Assembly (NCBI RefSeq): GCF_042468235.1
Contig: NZ_CP170386.1
Span: 868,001-932,000, forward strand
DNA length: 64,000 nucleotides
Source: Lonepinella sp042468235
GTDB lineage: Bacteria; Pseudomonadota; Gammaproteobacteria; Enterobacterales; Pasteurellaceae
Direction of reading: 5' to 3'
Position numbers and translations under genes: made by a program. Numbering within the stretch: the stretch's first letter is position 1; every line of letters begins with the position of its first letter. Positions 52,865-61,891 of the stretch are shown here, piece after piece. The notes beneath the pieces were generated by a model. That model was not told the origin of the DNA and made no database searches. It saw only the letters and a program-made list of their open reading frames with translations.

Positions 52865-53638
52865 CTAACCTAAAATTAACCGCACTTTTGCCAAATCTTC
52901 TGGTGTATCCACCCCTACTGCGGGGACTTCTTTTGCAAGTTCAACGTGGATTCGTTCACCATTCCATAGCACTCGCAATTGCTCAAGGCTTTCGATTTGT
53001 TCAAGTACGGTTGGTTGCCACTGTACATATTGTTTGATAAAACCGGCTCGGTAAGCATAAATACCGATATGTCGCCAGTAACAAGGTTGCAATATTAATT
53101 CAGATTGCATTAATTTACCTTTTTGTAAAAGAACAAATTGATCACGATCCCACGGAATCACCGCTCGAGAAAAATACAATACATAACCATCTTTATCAGT
53201 TAACACTTTCACTGCATTCGGATTAAAAAGTTCTTCAGGATCATCTATTTTTACCGCAAGGCTCGCCATATTAACTTGGTATTTTTGTAAATTTTCCGCA
53301 ACTTGCTGCACAATGATAGGAGGAATTAATGGTTCGTCACCTTGAATATTGACGATAATTTCATCGTCAGGTAAGGCTAATTTTTCAACTACTTCCGCAA
53401 GACGTTCTGTACCTGAATTATGTTTTTCCGATGTCATACAAACTTCACCAGCAAAACCTCGAACCGCTTGTGCAACTTGTTCATTGTCGGTTGCCACAAT
53501 GACACGACTTGCTCCAGATTGTTGAGCCTTTTCCCACACATGTTGAATCATCGGTTTACCTGCAATATCTGCCAGTGGTTTACCGGGTAAACGGCTTGAA
53601 GCAAAACGAGCTGGAATAATTACGCTGAATGTTGTCAT
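52865..53638 (-). CDS. kdsB: 3-deoxy-manno-octulosonate cytidylyltransferase
   Basis: 257 residues. FSVIIPARFASSRLPGKPL is the CTP-binding start, and IVNIQGDEPLI and SLAVKIDD are family motifs. It activates Kdo as CMP-Kdo for lipid A-core synthesis. Its start overlaps the end of lpxK by four bases (ATGA), so the two are coupled. Confidence 0.96.
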   Translation of the reverse strand: MTTFSVIIPARFASSRLPGKPLADIAGKPMIQHVWEKAQQSGASRVIVATDNEQVAQAVRGFAGEVCMTSEKHNSGTERLAEVVEKLALPDDEIIVNIQGDEPLIPPIIVQQVAENLQKYQVNMASLAVKIDDPEELFNPNAVKVLTDKDGYVLYFSRAVIPWDRDQFVLLQKGKLMQSELILQPCYWRHIGIYAYRAGFIKQYVQWQPTVLEQIESLEQLRVLWNGERIHVELAKEVPAVGVDTPEDLAKVRLILG

Positions 53639-54612
53639 TTGTTATCCTTGGTAAACATAATGATTTTATCTAAAAGTGCGGTTGTTTTTTGTCCTGAAAT
53701 TTCAGCATCTACGGGGACATACCACCAATTTTGCAGGGAAAATTTACCGCACTTCACTGCATCTTTTTCGGTCATTAATAAAGGTTGATTTTTGTCAAAA
53801 GCATTAAATAATGCTGCACTATAGGCTTGGTGATCGGCAAAAGCCTGAATCTTGTTCAATTCAATATTTAAACCCTGTAACATAGTAAAAAAACGTTGTG
53901 GATTTCCTATACCTGCCATAGCTTGAGCCTGTTTAATTTCACTTAATAAACGTTTTTCACCTGTCACTAAATTAATCGCATAATGGGGAACTAATTTCAT
54001 CACCGCATCCGTATAAGCATTTTTTGCCCCATTGGTAATCACAAAATCAACGGTTTTTAATCGGCTTGCATTTTCACGTAATGGACCCGCTGGCAATAAT
54101 AAACCATTTCCCAAACCACGCTCGGCATCCATCACAACGATTTCAATATCTCGCTGTAATTTATAATGTTGAAGACCATCATCACTGATAATCACATCAC
54201 AGTCATGCTCTTTCATCAATAATTCAATAGCCTGTTGGCGATTGTGCGAAATACAAACCGGTACACCTGTACGTTTAGCAATTAACAACGGTTCATCACC
54301 GGATTGAATAGGATCATCATCAATTTTGACTAAACGTGGATAATAATCCGATTTACTCCCATAACCACGAGAAATGACACCACAGTTTATACCACGCTGT
54401 TGTAATTGGTCCACCAACCAAATGGTTACTGGCGTTTTTCCATTCCCCCCGACACTCAGATTTCCCACAATCACCACTGGTACCGGGCAACGATACGATT
54501 TTAATATCCCCGATTTAAATAGAAAGCGACGAAAACTACTGATTAAACTAAATAACCATGAAAAAGGTAATAATAAGTAAGCAATCTTTGAGTTGCTATA
54601 CCAGAAGTTCAT
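53635..54612 (-). CDS. lpxK: Tetraacyldisaccharide 4'-kinase
   Basis: 325 residues from ATG 54610-54612; a longer frame to 54696 would overlap msbA. Walker A VGNLSVGGNGKTP, DVIISDDGLQHYKL and LPAGPLRE are LpxK signatures. It adds the 4'-phosphate of lipid A at the inner membrane. Second gene of msbA-lpxK-kdsB. Confidence 0.95.
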   Translation of the reverse strand: MNFWYSNSKIAYLLLPFSWLFSLISSFRRFLFKSGILKSYRCPVPVVIVGNLSVGGNGKTPVTIWLVDQLQQRGINCGVISRGYGSKSDYYPRLVKIDDDPIQSGDEPLLIAKRTGVPVCISHNRQQAIELLMKEHDCDVIISDDGLQHYKLQRDIEIVVMDAERGLGNGLLLPAGPLRENASRLKTVDFVITNGAKNAYTDAVMKLVPHYAINLVTGEKRLLSEIKQAQAMAGIGNPQRFFTMLQGLNIELNKIQAFADHQAYSAALFNAFDKNQPLLMTEKDAVKCGKFSLQNWWYVPVDAEISGQKTTALLDKIIMFTKDNK

Positions 54613-54622
54613 CGTCTCATCC

Positions 54623-56371
54623 CTAATGTGAAAACTGCATAGCATGCAATTGTTTATACGCGCCACCTCGAGCAAGCAGATCGCTATGGCTACCACGCTC
54701 TTTCACTTCGCCATGTTCGATCACAATAATTTCATCGGCTTTTTCAATGGTGAATAAACGATGAGCAATCACTAAAACAGTACGATCTTTTTGCAAGATT
54801 TCCAGTGCTGATTGAATAGCTCGTTCAGATTCTGTATCTAAGGCAGAAGTGGCTTCATCTAAAATAAGTACCGGTGAATTTCGCAATAACGCACGGGCAA
54901 TGGCTAAACGCTGGCGTTGTCCTCCGGACAAACTTGCCCCATTTTCACCGATGACAGTATCTAAACCATTGTCTAATTTTTCAATAAATTCCATCGCATG
55001 AGCTGCATGAGCCGCATCAATAATTTGTTGGCGACTATACTTATCTGTGGCAGCATAGGCAATATTATTTGCTACCGTATCATTAAATAAATGGACTTGT
55101 TGTGATACCACGGAACATTGTTCACGTAAGTTACTTAAACGATAATCTTGAATATTTACACCGTCCAACAAAATTTCGCCTTGTTCAATATCATAAAAAC
55201 GTGTGAGCAAATTCGCTATGGTAGATTTACCTGAGCCAGAACGCCCCACTAATGCCACGGTTTTACCTTGGGGAATAGTTAAAGAAATATGATTTAACGC
55301 ACGTTCTTCCTTACCTTGGTAAGCAAAGCTTACATTTTTAAATTCTACATTGCCTTTAGCTCGTTCAACTTCGTAGGTACCATTATCTTTTTCTGTGTCT
55401 AAATCTAAAAATTCAAATAGGGTTTGACAAGCCGCCATACCTCGTTGGAATTGAGAATTTACATTAGTTAAGGATTTTAACGGTCGCATCATTGCCATCA
55501 TGGAAGAAAATACGACGGTAAAAGAACCAGCGGTTAAATTTTCACTCATCACTTCAGGAAAGGTTGCTACATAAAGTACGGCAGAAAGGGCTAAAGAAGC
55601 AATTAATTGCACCAAACCATCGGAAATACCATCCGCAGATACAATTTTCATACCTTTACGTCGCATATCATTACTCACATCATTAAAACGTTGTTCTTCG
55701 ACTTTTTGACCACCAAAAGAAAGTACGACTTTATGTCCTTTCAACATTTGTTCCGTGGTAATGCTTAACACTCCCATACTCTCTTGAATATTACGACTTA
55801 ACTGGCGAAAAATTTTGGATACTAACCCAATTAATATTCCGATGATCGGCGCAACAATAAATAGCACAATAGACAGTTGCCAACTGGTATAAATCATCAC
55901 CACAAAAAGAGAGATGAGATAAGTGCCTTCACGCACAATCGTCACTAAAGCACTGGAAGATGAACTGGCGACCATTTCACTATCGTAGGTCACTCGAGAA
56001 AGCAAACGACCTGTGGGATTTTGATCAAAGTAACTCACTGGCATAAACATTAAATGCTTAAATAAACGGCGACGCAAAGTCATCACCACTTTGCCTGAAA
56101 CCCATGCTAAACAATAGCTTGCTACATAGTTAGTTAAGCCGCGAAACAGTACAAAGGCGACAACTAACACCGCCATTAATTTAAGAAAATCATGATCAGC
56201 TTGCCCAAAGCCTTGATCTAATAAGGGTTTAAGTAAATAGATTAAACCAGAATCCACTAGAGCATTTAGCACTAAAGCAATTGCAGCCGTAATCAAGCCC
56301 GACTTAAATAGACTAATCGTCGGCCACAAGCGTTTAAAGGTTTTAAATACCGAGATATCTTTTTCTTTCAT
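54623..56371 (-). CDS. msbA: Lipid A export ATP-binding/permease protein MsbA
   Basis: 582 residues from ATG 56369-56371 (a GTG two codons earlier is possible). Six membrane segments (about 20-310), then an ABC domain with VALVGRSGSGKST, LSGGQRQRLAIARALL and VLILDEATSALD. It flips lipid A-core from the inner to the outer leaflet of the inner membrane. msbA-lpxK-kdsB is the standard order. Confidence 0.96.
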   Translation of the reverse strand: MKEKDISVFKTFKRLWPTISLFKSGLITAAIALVLNALVDSGLIYLLKPLLDQGFGQADHDFLKLMAVLVVAFVLFRGLTNYVASYCLAWVSGKVVMTLRRRLFKHLMFMPVSYFDQNPTGRLLSRVTYDSEMVASSSSSALVTIVREGTYLISLFVVMIYTSWQLSIVLFIVAPIIGILIGLVSKIFRQLSRNIQESMGVLSITTEQMLKGHKVVLSFGGQKVEEQRFNDVSNDMRRKGMKIVSADGISDGLVQLIASLALSAVLYVATFPEVMSENLTAGSFTVVFSSMMAMMRPLKSLTNVNSQFQRGMAACQTLFEFLDLDTEKDNGTYEVERAKGNVEFKNVSFAYQGKEERALNHISLTIPQGKTVALVGRSGSGKSTIANLLTRFYDIEQGEILLDGVNIQDYRLSNLREQCSVVSQQVHLFNDTVANNIAYAATDKYSRQQIIDAAHAAHAMEFIEKLDNGLDTVIGENGASLSGGQRQRLAIARALLRNSPVLILDEATSALDTESERAIQSALEILQKDRTVLVIAHRLFTIEKADEIIVIEHGEVKERGSHSDLLARGGAYKQLHAMQFSH

Positions 56372-56432
56372 AATCACATCTTCATTTTAAAAATTGTTGG
56401 CATTGTACAATCATTTTTAATGATTATCCAAC

Positions 56433-58820
56433 TTAATCACGCGCTTGAACATCAATAATCTGTTGATACCAAGGACTCAACTCATTTCTAGCGGTCACTA
56501 TCGCAGTGTTATCCGCATAAAATCGCACAGAAATTTGCCCCGAAACTGCGGTATTATACACCGCACTTTTAGCTTGATGTAAACGTTCCATCACGCCTTG
56601 ATTAGGGAAATGCCAAGGATTCCAACGACCACTAGAAATCAACGCTATATCAGGCTTAATTTTATTTACAAAATTTATTCCTGCGGATGTTTTACTCCCA
56701 TGATGCCCAACTTGTAACACCTCTACTTTAGATAATGTTGATAGAATCCGTTGTTCTGTAGCAATATCTGCATCTCCCGTTAGTAAGACAGTATGCGTGG
56801 CTTGTCGCATTAATAATATACAAGAATCTCGGTTCTCTGCTCGTTGTACAAGCGTATCTGGGGATAATGCACTTATCTTTATCCCTTGCCATTCCCATTG
56901 TTCATCTTTCTTACAAAAATCGCGGTGGTTTTCGCCATAGTTTTTATAGGATGGACTGATAAACACAGCATCTGGAAACATCTTTATTATTGCATTTGCC
57001 CCACCAGCATGATCATTATCATCATGGCTGACAATGACATAATCTAACTTAATTCCTTGTCGTTGCAAATAAGGTATAATTTCAAGTTCTGCCATCGATC
57101 CACCTTGCCAACTTGCCCCAGTATCGTACAAAATTCCATGTTGATTTTTCACAATTAATGTCGCTAATCCTTGTCCCACATCAAGGGTTTCTACTTGCCA
57201 ATCTGAACGATAAAAATAATGTCCGCAAAGTAATGTAGTACAAGCTAAAATAAACAGGATCAAGCCTTGTTGCATACGATTATAAAGAATGGGGGATAAA
57301 TTACGATCTGATTTTAAGGAAAAGCAAAGCGGTCTTCGCTGATAATTGGCAATGTTCTGAGTTGGACCATAAATTTTATATAATGCTACCCATAATATAA
57401 ACGCTAATAAAATATTTAAATACAAACTTTGCAGATAAGACAAATTAAGCCAACTATTTTGAAAAAGCGAAAGTAAATCGGTAATTTTATCGGCTAAAAA
57501 ATTTGCTATTTGCCAACTATAAAAACCGCCATGACTAAATACCGCCAATAACACAATAGGCACCAGTAAAAAGCTATATAGAGGTACTATTAATAAATTT
57601 GCGACAAAGCCTTGTAACGAAAACCCATGGAAAAAAGCCAGTTGAATCGGAGTAAATAAACAAAATAAGCCTAACTGTAAGTGAAATAATGCAAAAATCC
57701 ACCGCACTTTTGGCGAGAGAGGTAAACCACGCCACCTCATTAAATGCAATGGGAAAAGCTGATACCATAAAATTAAGCAAGCTACTGCCCCAATGGATAA
57801 CCAAAAACTCGTGGATAAAATCATTAAAGGATCACATAGCAACAACAATGCCACTACCCGAACATAGAGTTGCCATGCAGTACAATAGGCTCGATAAAAA
57901 CGCAATAATATCACTATTAATATCGCTAGAATGGCTCGCAAGGTAGGAATCGCAAAACCCGCTAATTGTGCATATAATAAAGCGAGTATTACCCCGCCAC
58001 ATAAAGGCAGAATAGGGGTTATTTTTCGGGTAGGTAAAAAATACTGTATCACTCGAACTAACCAAAAACCGAGTGCCATCGCCAAGCCGATATGCAGTCC
58101 AGAAATTGCAATTAAATGAGCCGTGTTAGTTTGTTGATAGCGTTGCCAAGTCTCTGTATGTAACCATGCTCGCTCTCCAAAACCAAGCGCGAGTAAAAGC
58201 CCTTGTTGGATTAATCCTTGGGTTTGGGCCAAACTATCTACTAAACGTTGTTCTCGCCACGAAAAATCTTGCGAAATTTTGACCGCACTTTTTACCGTTC
58301 CCCATGCCTGAATATCTTTGGCAAAATACCATGTTTGTCGATCGAATCCACCTATATTTAAACGAGATGAAAGCGGTCGAAGTTGTAATTCACCTTGCCA
58401 AATTTCACCTAGTTTAGGGACTTGATCCACTTTCCAACTGGTATAAATCCGCCTTTTAGGTTGTTCTGTTTCTATCACCAAAGATTGATAATCCCCTTGA
58501 TGTTGAATTTCCACGATACGAAACATCGTTTGAACTTTTTGAGGTGTGATTTGGGATTGTTGCAAGGCACTCAATGCAAAGTAATGTGCGTAACCAACAC
58601 ATACTAGCAAAATTAACGCTCTATTTAGCCATAATATAACGAATTTTTTTCTAGCTACAACAATTCGCAATATAACAACAATAACAAATAAACTCGTACA
58701 AGTTTGCCAAGATAATAAAAATTTCGTGGGTAAAAAATATAATGAAATAACCGCTAAAATAACGCTATATACAATAGTGTTTATATTTATTTGATTGATT
58801 ACTCTTAAAATTATCTGCAT
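56433..58820 (-). CDS. comEC: DNA uptake channel ComEC/Rec2
   Basis: 795 residues from ATG 58818-58820; a GTG in an uptake sequence four codons earlier (58832) is possible. An N-terminal domain, a multi-span competence domain (about 210-500; IAISGLHIGLAMALG) and a C-terminal metallo-beta-lactamase domain (about 540-795; VSHDDNDHAGGAN) are in order. It passes single-stranded DNA across the inner membrane. The uptake sequences in the window fit a competent organism. Confidence 0.95.
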   Translation of the reverse strand: MQIILRVINQININTIVYSVILAVISLYFLPTKFLLSWQTCTSLFVIVVILRIVVARKKFVILWLNRALILLVCVGYAHYFALSALQQSQITPQKVQTMFRIVEIQHQGDYQSLVIETEQPKRRIYTSWKVDQVPKLGEIWQGELQLRPLSSRLNIGGFDRQTWYFAKDIQAWGTVKSAVKISQDFSWREQRLVDSLAQTQGLIQQGLLLALGFGERAWLHTETWQRYQQTNTAHLIAISGLHIGLAMALGFWLVRVIQYFLPTRKITPILPLCGGVILALLYAQLAGFAIPTLRAILAILIVILLRFYRAYCTAWQLYVRVVALLLLCDPLMILSTSFWLSIGAVACLILWYQLFPLHLMRWRGLPLSPKVRWIFALFHLQLGLFCLFTPIQLAFFHGFSLQGFVANLLIVPLYSFLLVPIVLLAVFSHGGFYSWQIANFLADKITDLLSLFQNSWLNLSYLQSLYLNILLAFILWVALYKIYGPTQNIANYQRRPLCFSLKSDRNLSPILYNRMQQGLILFILACTTLLCGHYFYRSDWQVETLDVGQGLATLIVKNQHGILYDTGASWQGGSMAELEIIPYLQRQGIKLDYVIVSHDDNDHAGGANAIIKMFPDAVFISPSYKNYGENHRDFCKKDEQWEWQGIKISALSPDTLVQRAENRDSCILLMRQATHTVLLTGDADIATEQRILSTLSKVEVLQVGHHGSKTSAGINFVNKIKPDIALISSGRWNPWHFPNQGVMERLHQAKSAVYNTAVSGQISVRFYADNTAIVTARNELSPWYQQIIDVQARD

Positions 58821-59135
58821 TTTAAACCGCACTTTATCTCTCTATAAACATCACGTCCTAATTTTGCTCAAAGAATGCACAAAATATCATGAAAGCCTAT
58901 CGTAAAAATAGAAAATCTCGCAATTATTTCTTTCATTTTTGGAACTTAGATCACATTTTTACATAAAGGCTAGGTAAATATTGCAATGTTTAGATATTTT
59001 TATTTGCTTATTTAGCCAACTTCTGGTATTTATAACGCCTTTAAAATTATCCTCTATTATTTTAGGGAACAACAAACGTGCTTGGCGTCGCTAGATGGCT
59101 CGCTCAGACAATAATACTATTGATTGGAGAACAAC
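58821..59135. other. Intergenic control region between divergent comEC and dksA
   Basis: 315 bases without a gene. It holds an uptake sequence (about 58826-58834), a half CRP site (AGATCACATTT, in 58939-58960), and a weak dksA promoter candidate: TTGCTT (59004-59009) and TATTTA (59027-59032), 17 bases apart. I see no full competence-type CRP-S site (TGCGA, six bases, TCGCA); only one TGCGA half is present on the minus strand. Confidence 0.4.
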
Positions 59136-59582
59136 ATGACAAACACAAATAAAGCCTCTTTAAGCCTGTTAGCTTTAGCAGGTGTGTCGCCCTATCAAGA
59201 AGAAAAAAATGAAGAATATATGAACGAAAAACAGATTGCTCATTTTCGTAAAATTTTACAAGCATGGTATAACCAAATTGTTAATGAAGCAGGTCGTACT
59301 GTCAACCATATGCGAGATGAAGCATCTAATTTTCCAGATCCTGCCGATCGTGCTACGCAAGAAGAAGAATTTAGTTTAGAATTACGAGCCAGAGATCGTG
59401 AACGTAAGTTAATGAAGAAAATCGAAAATACCTTAAAAAAATTAGATACCGAAGATTTTGGTTACTGTGATTCTTGCGGTGTAGAAATCGGTATTCGCCG
59501 TTTAGAAGCTCGCCCAACCGCGGATCTTTGTATTGATTGTAAGACATTAGCTGAAGTACGTGAAAAACAAATGGGATTTTAA
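59136..59582 (+). CDS. dksA: RNA polymerase-binding transcription factor DksA
   Basis: 148 residues from ATG 59136, which has TTGGAGAAC upstream. A coiled-coil hairpin with acidic tip (FPDPADRATQEEE) enters the polymerase secondary channel, and a C4 zinc finger (YCDSCGVE and LCIDCKTLAE) follows. It works with ppGpp in the stringent response. A TTG start at 59124 is less likely. Confidence 0.96.
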   Translation: MTNTNKASLSLLALAGVSPYQEEKNEEYMNEKQIAHFRKILQAWYNQIVNEAGRTVNHMRDEASNFPDPADRATQEEEFSLELRARDRERKLMKKIENTLKKLDTEDFGYCDSCGVEIGIRRLEARPTADLCIDCKTLAEVREKQMGF

Positions 59583-59615
59583 TCTAAGTTAAGTCACAAG
59601 CTATAGAATAAAAAT

Positions 59616-59636
59616 CGGACACGCTTTATGTGTCCG
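59616..59636 (+). terminator. Terminator after dksA
   Basis: CGGACAC (59616-59622) and GTGTCCG (59630-59636), 7-bp stem, 7-base loop, followed by TTCGTTTTATT. It lies before the pcnB start, so an ATG at 59628 in its loop is not a real start. Confidence 0.85.
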
Positions 59637-59675
59637 TTCGTTTTATTCAAAAAAGTTTTATTTACGGAGTTTATT

Positions 59676-61118
59676 ATTTTAACCTACATAAAAAACCTGT
59701 TTGGTAAGCATTCAAAGCAGGTTAAATCAACTAAAATCGATCGTTTATCACCGAATGTCGTTGCTCATTCAACAAAATCGACAAAGGTAAAAACGAATAA
59801 ACCAATTCAGTCTCATAAAAAATACATAGTTAAGGCAAGTCAAGTTAATATTCATGCTCGTATGCTTAGTAAGAATGCTTTAAGTGTGGTTGAAAAACTC
59901 AATCGTCACGGTTATGAAGCCTATATTGTAGGTGGTTGTTTGCGTGATCTTTTATTAGGTAAAATCCCTAAAGACTTTGACGTAGCAACTAATGCTCGCC
60001 CAGATCAGGTACAGGCTATTTTCCAACGTCGTTGCCGTTTAGTGGGGCGTCGTTTTCGTTTAGCTCATATTATGTTTGGACGGGATATTATTGAAGTTGC
60101 CACTTTTCGAGCCGGCCACGAAGTTAATCATTCAGAACAACAAGCAAAACAAAATCAAGATGGTATGCTTTTGCGTGATAACGTATATGGTACATTAGAA
60201 CAAGATGCACAACGCCGTGATTTTACAGTAAACGCCCTTTATTACAGTCTAAGAGATAATAGCATTTATGATTTCTACCACGGCATTGATGATCTTAAAG
60301 CCGGGAAATTACGTTTAATCGGTGATCCTGTCACTCGCTATCAGGAAGATCCTGTTCGTATGCTAAGAGCCATTCGTTTTATGGCTAAATTGGATATGTT
60401 CTTAGATAAAGCCAGTGAAACACCGATTGTAGAATTAGCACCTTTACTAAAAAATATTCCACCGGCCCGTTTATTTGATGAAAGTCTGAAATTATTACAA
60501 ACAGGAAGTGGTGAAAAAACCTATTATTTATTGCGTCAATATGGCTTATTTGAACAACTTTTCCCGGCGTTAATACCTTACTTTACCGAACAAGGCGACA
60601 GTTTAGCCGAACGTATGATTATCCATTCGTTAAAATCTACTGATGAACGTATTGCCGATAATTTACGTCTGAATTCCGCCTTTTTATTTGCGACTTTTTT
60701 CTGGTATCCATTACGTGAAAAAGTGGATATCTTGAAAAACGAAGGTGGCTTAAATAATCATGATGCCTATGCTTTAGCGAGTAATGAGATTATGGATTTA
60801 TTATGTCATTCCCTTGCCGTACCTCGTCGTCACACGGGTGTTATTCGAGAAATTTGGCTATTACAATTACAACTTTTAAAACGTTCAGGAAGATTTCCTG
60901 AACGCACCATGGAACAGCCAAAATTCCGAGCAGCTTATGATTTATTAGCAATGCGAGCAGAAATTGAAGGCGGTGAGAGCATTGAACTAGCCAAATGGTG
61001 GCATGAATATCAATTCAGTAATGCGGAACAACGAATCGCCTTGCTGAAAGAGCAAGATAAAAATGCACCAAAACCGAAAAAACGTTATTATCGGAAACGC
61101 TCGACTAAGAAGGATTAA
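59676..61118 (+). CDS. pcnB: Poly(A) polymerase I, probable AUU start
   Basis: 480 residues if translation begins at ATT 59676. There is no ATG, GTG or TTG with a ribosome site in the right place: the only upstream ATG, 59628, sits inside the dksA terminator. GGAG (59666-59669) lies six bases before ATT 59676, and the following residues (LTYIKNLFGKH) line up with E. coli PcnB (FTRVANFCRKV), whose start is AUU. GGCLRDLLLGKIPKDFDVAT is the nucleotidyltransferase signature. PcnB adds poly(A) tails that speed RNA decay. Confidence 0.88.
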   Translation: MLTYIKNLFGKHSKQVKSTKIDRLSPNVVAHSTKSTKVKTNKPIQSHKKYIVKASQVNIHARMLSKNALSVVEKLNRHGYEAYIVGGCLRDLLLGKIPKDFDVATNARPDQVQAIFQRRCRLVGRRFRLAHIMFGRDIIEVATFRAGHEVNHSEQQAKQNQDGMLLRDNVYGTLEQDAQRRDFTVNALYYSLRDNSIYDFYHGIDDLKAGKLRLIGDPVTRYQEDPVRMLRAIRFMAKLDMFLDKASETPIVELAPLLKNIPPARLFDESLKLLQTGSGEKTYYLLRQYGLFEQLFPALIPYFTEQGDSLAERMIIHSLKSTDERIADNLRLNSAFLFATFFWYPLREKVDILKNEGGLNNHDAYALASNEIMDLLCHSLAVPRRHTGVIREIWLLQLQLLKRSGRFPERTMEQPKFRAAYDLLAMRAEIEGGESIELAKWWHEYQFSNAEQRIALLKEQDKNAPKPKKRYYRKRSTKKD

Positions 61119-61121
61119 ATC

Positions 61122-61610
61122 ATGGCTATTGCTTATATCGCCTTAGGTAGTAACTTAAATCAACCAGTACAACAACTTGATTCTGCACTAAATGCCATGG
61201 CTAATTTACCGCAAATACAAATATTAGCGGTCAGTTCTTTTTATTGTAGTAAACCGCTAGGACCGCAAGATCAACCTGATTATATCAATGCCGTTGCAAA
61301 AATTGAAACGACACTTGAACCTATTGCTTTATTAGATGCGTTACAACAAATTGAGCTAGAACAAGGTCGAGTACGTTTACGTCATTGGGGGGAACGTACT
61401 TTAGATCTTGACATATTGCTTTATGATCAACTGGTGATAAAATCAGAAAGATTAACTATTCCCCATTATGATATGCACAATCGGGAATTTGTCATTGTGC
61501 CACTTTATGAAATCGCGCCAGAATTAACTTTATCATCAGGGGAAAAAATATCTGAACTAATAAATAATTTTAAAAATATTCAAATGGAGCTTGTAATTAA
61601 AACTAAATAA
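61122..61610 (+). CDS. folK: 6-hydroxymethyl-7,8-dihydropterin pyrophosphokinase
   Basis: 162 residues. AYIALGSNLNQPVQQL, SSFYCSKPLGPQDQPDYINAV and WGERTLDLDILLYD are HPPK signatures. It makes the activated pterin for folate. It follows pcnB by three bases, as in H. influenzae and E. coli. Its last codons carry the promoter for the orphan unit at 61591-61746. Confidence 0.95.
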   Translation: MAIAYIALGSNLNQPVQQLDSALNAMANLPQIQILAVSSFYCSKPLGPQDQPDYINAVAKIETTLEPIALLDALQQIELEQGRVRLRHWGERTLDLDILLYDQLVIKSERLTIPHYDMHNREFVIVPLYEIAPELTLSSGEKISELINNFKNIQMELVIKTK

Positions 61611-61618
61611 GTTATAAT
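61591..61618 (+). promoter_or_regulatory. Strong promoter at the end of folK
   Basis: TTGTAA (61591-61596) and TATAAT (61613-61618) with a 16-base spacer. It overlaps the end of folK and points to no coding gene in the next 270 bases, only to the putative small RNA that ends at 61746. Confidence 0.6.
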
Positions 61619-61624
61619 CGTGGG

Positions 61625-61746
61625 CATCTTAAGTAATCCCTAATGCTTAAGGTAACTTCACTTAGTTGTGATTCCAAATTAAGTGAAAATTTTGTTCATA
61701 AATCCTAAACATCCCTAATGAAAATGCAACCGAGAGGTTGCATTTT
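61625..61746 (+). ncRNA. Putative small RNA downstream of folK
   Basis: About 122 bases between a strong promoter and a strong terminator, with no convincing coding frame (one 21-codon frame without a ribosome site). It holds a hairpin TTCACTTA/TAAGTGAA, two copies of ATCCCTAATG about 80 bases apart, and the terminator at 61721-61746. I do not recognise it as a known Pasteurellaceae small RNA. Expression is not shown by the sequence. Confidence 0.45.
61721..61746 (+). terminator. Strong terminator after folK / putative small RNA
   Basis: AAAATGCAACC (61721-61731) and GGTTGCATTTT (61736-61746), 11-bp stem with GAGA loop, followed by more Ts. It is one of the best terminators in the window. 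Confidence 0.92.
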
Positions 61747-61891
61747 TTTTAATCCCTGAATAATAATATCATTATCTTATATATTCGTTTATGCATCATA
61801 CACAAAATGAACAACTTAACTCAATCAAAGCTACAAATCCATCCCAAAAACTGCTAAAATCTCCACAATTTTTTCAATTTAATCAATCATT

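Noticed and set aside
58821..59000. Competence-type (CRP-S) site before comEC
   Set aside because: Only one TGCGA half-site is visible; no matching second half at the required spacing.
59628..59675. ATG 59628 as start of pcnB
   Set aside because: It lies within the dksA terminator hairpin; ATT 59676 has GGAG and aligns with E. coli PcnB.
61638..61700. Short peptide frame of about 21 codons in the candidate small RNA
   Set aside because: No ribosome site and no recognisable composition or family.
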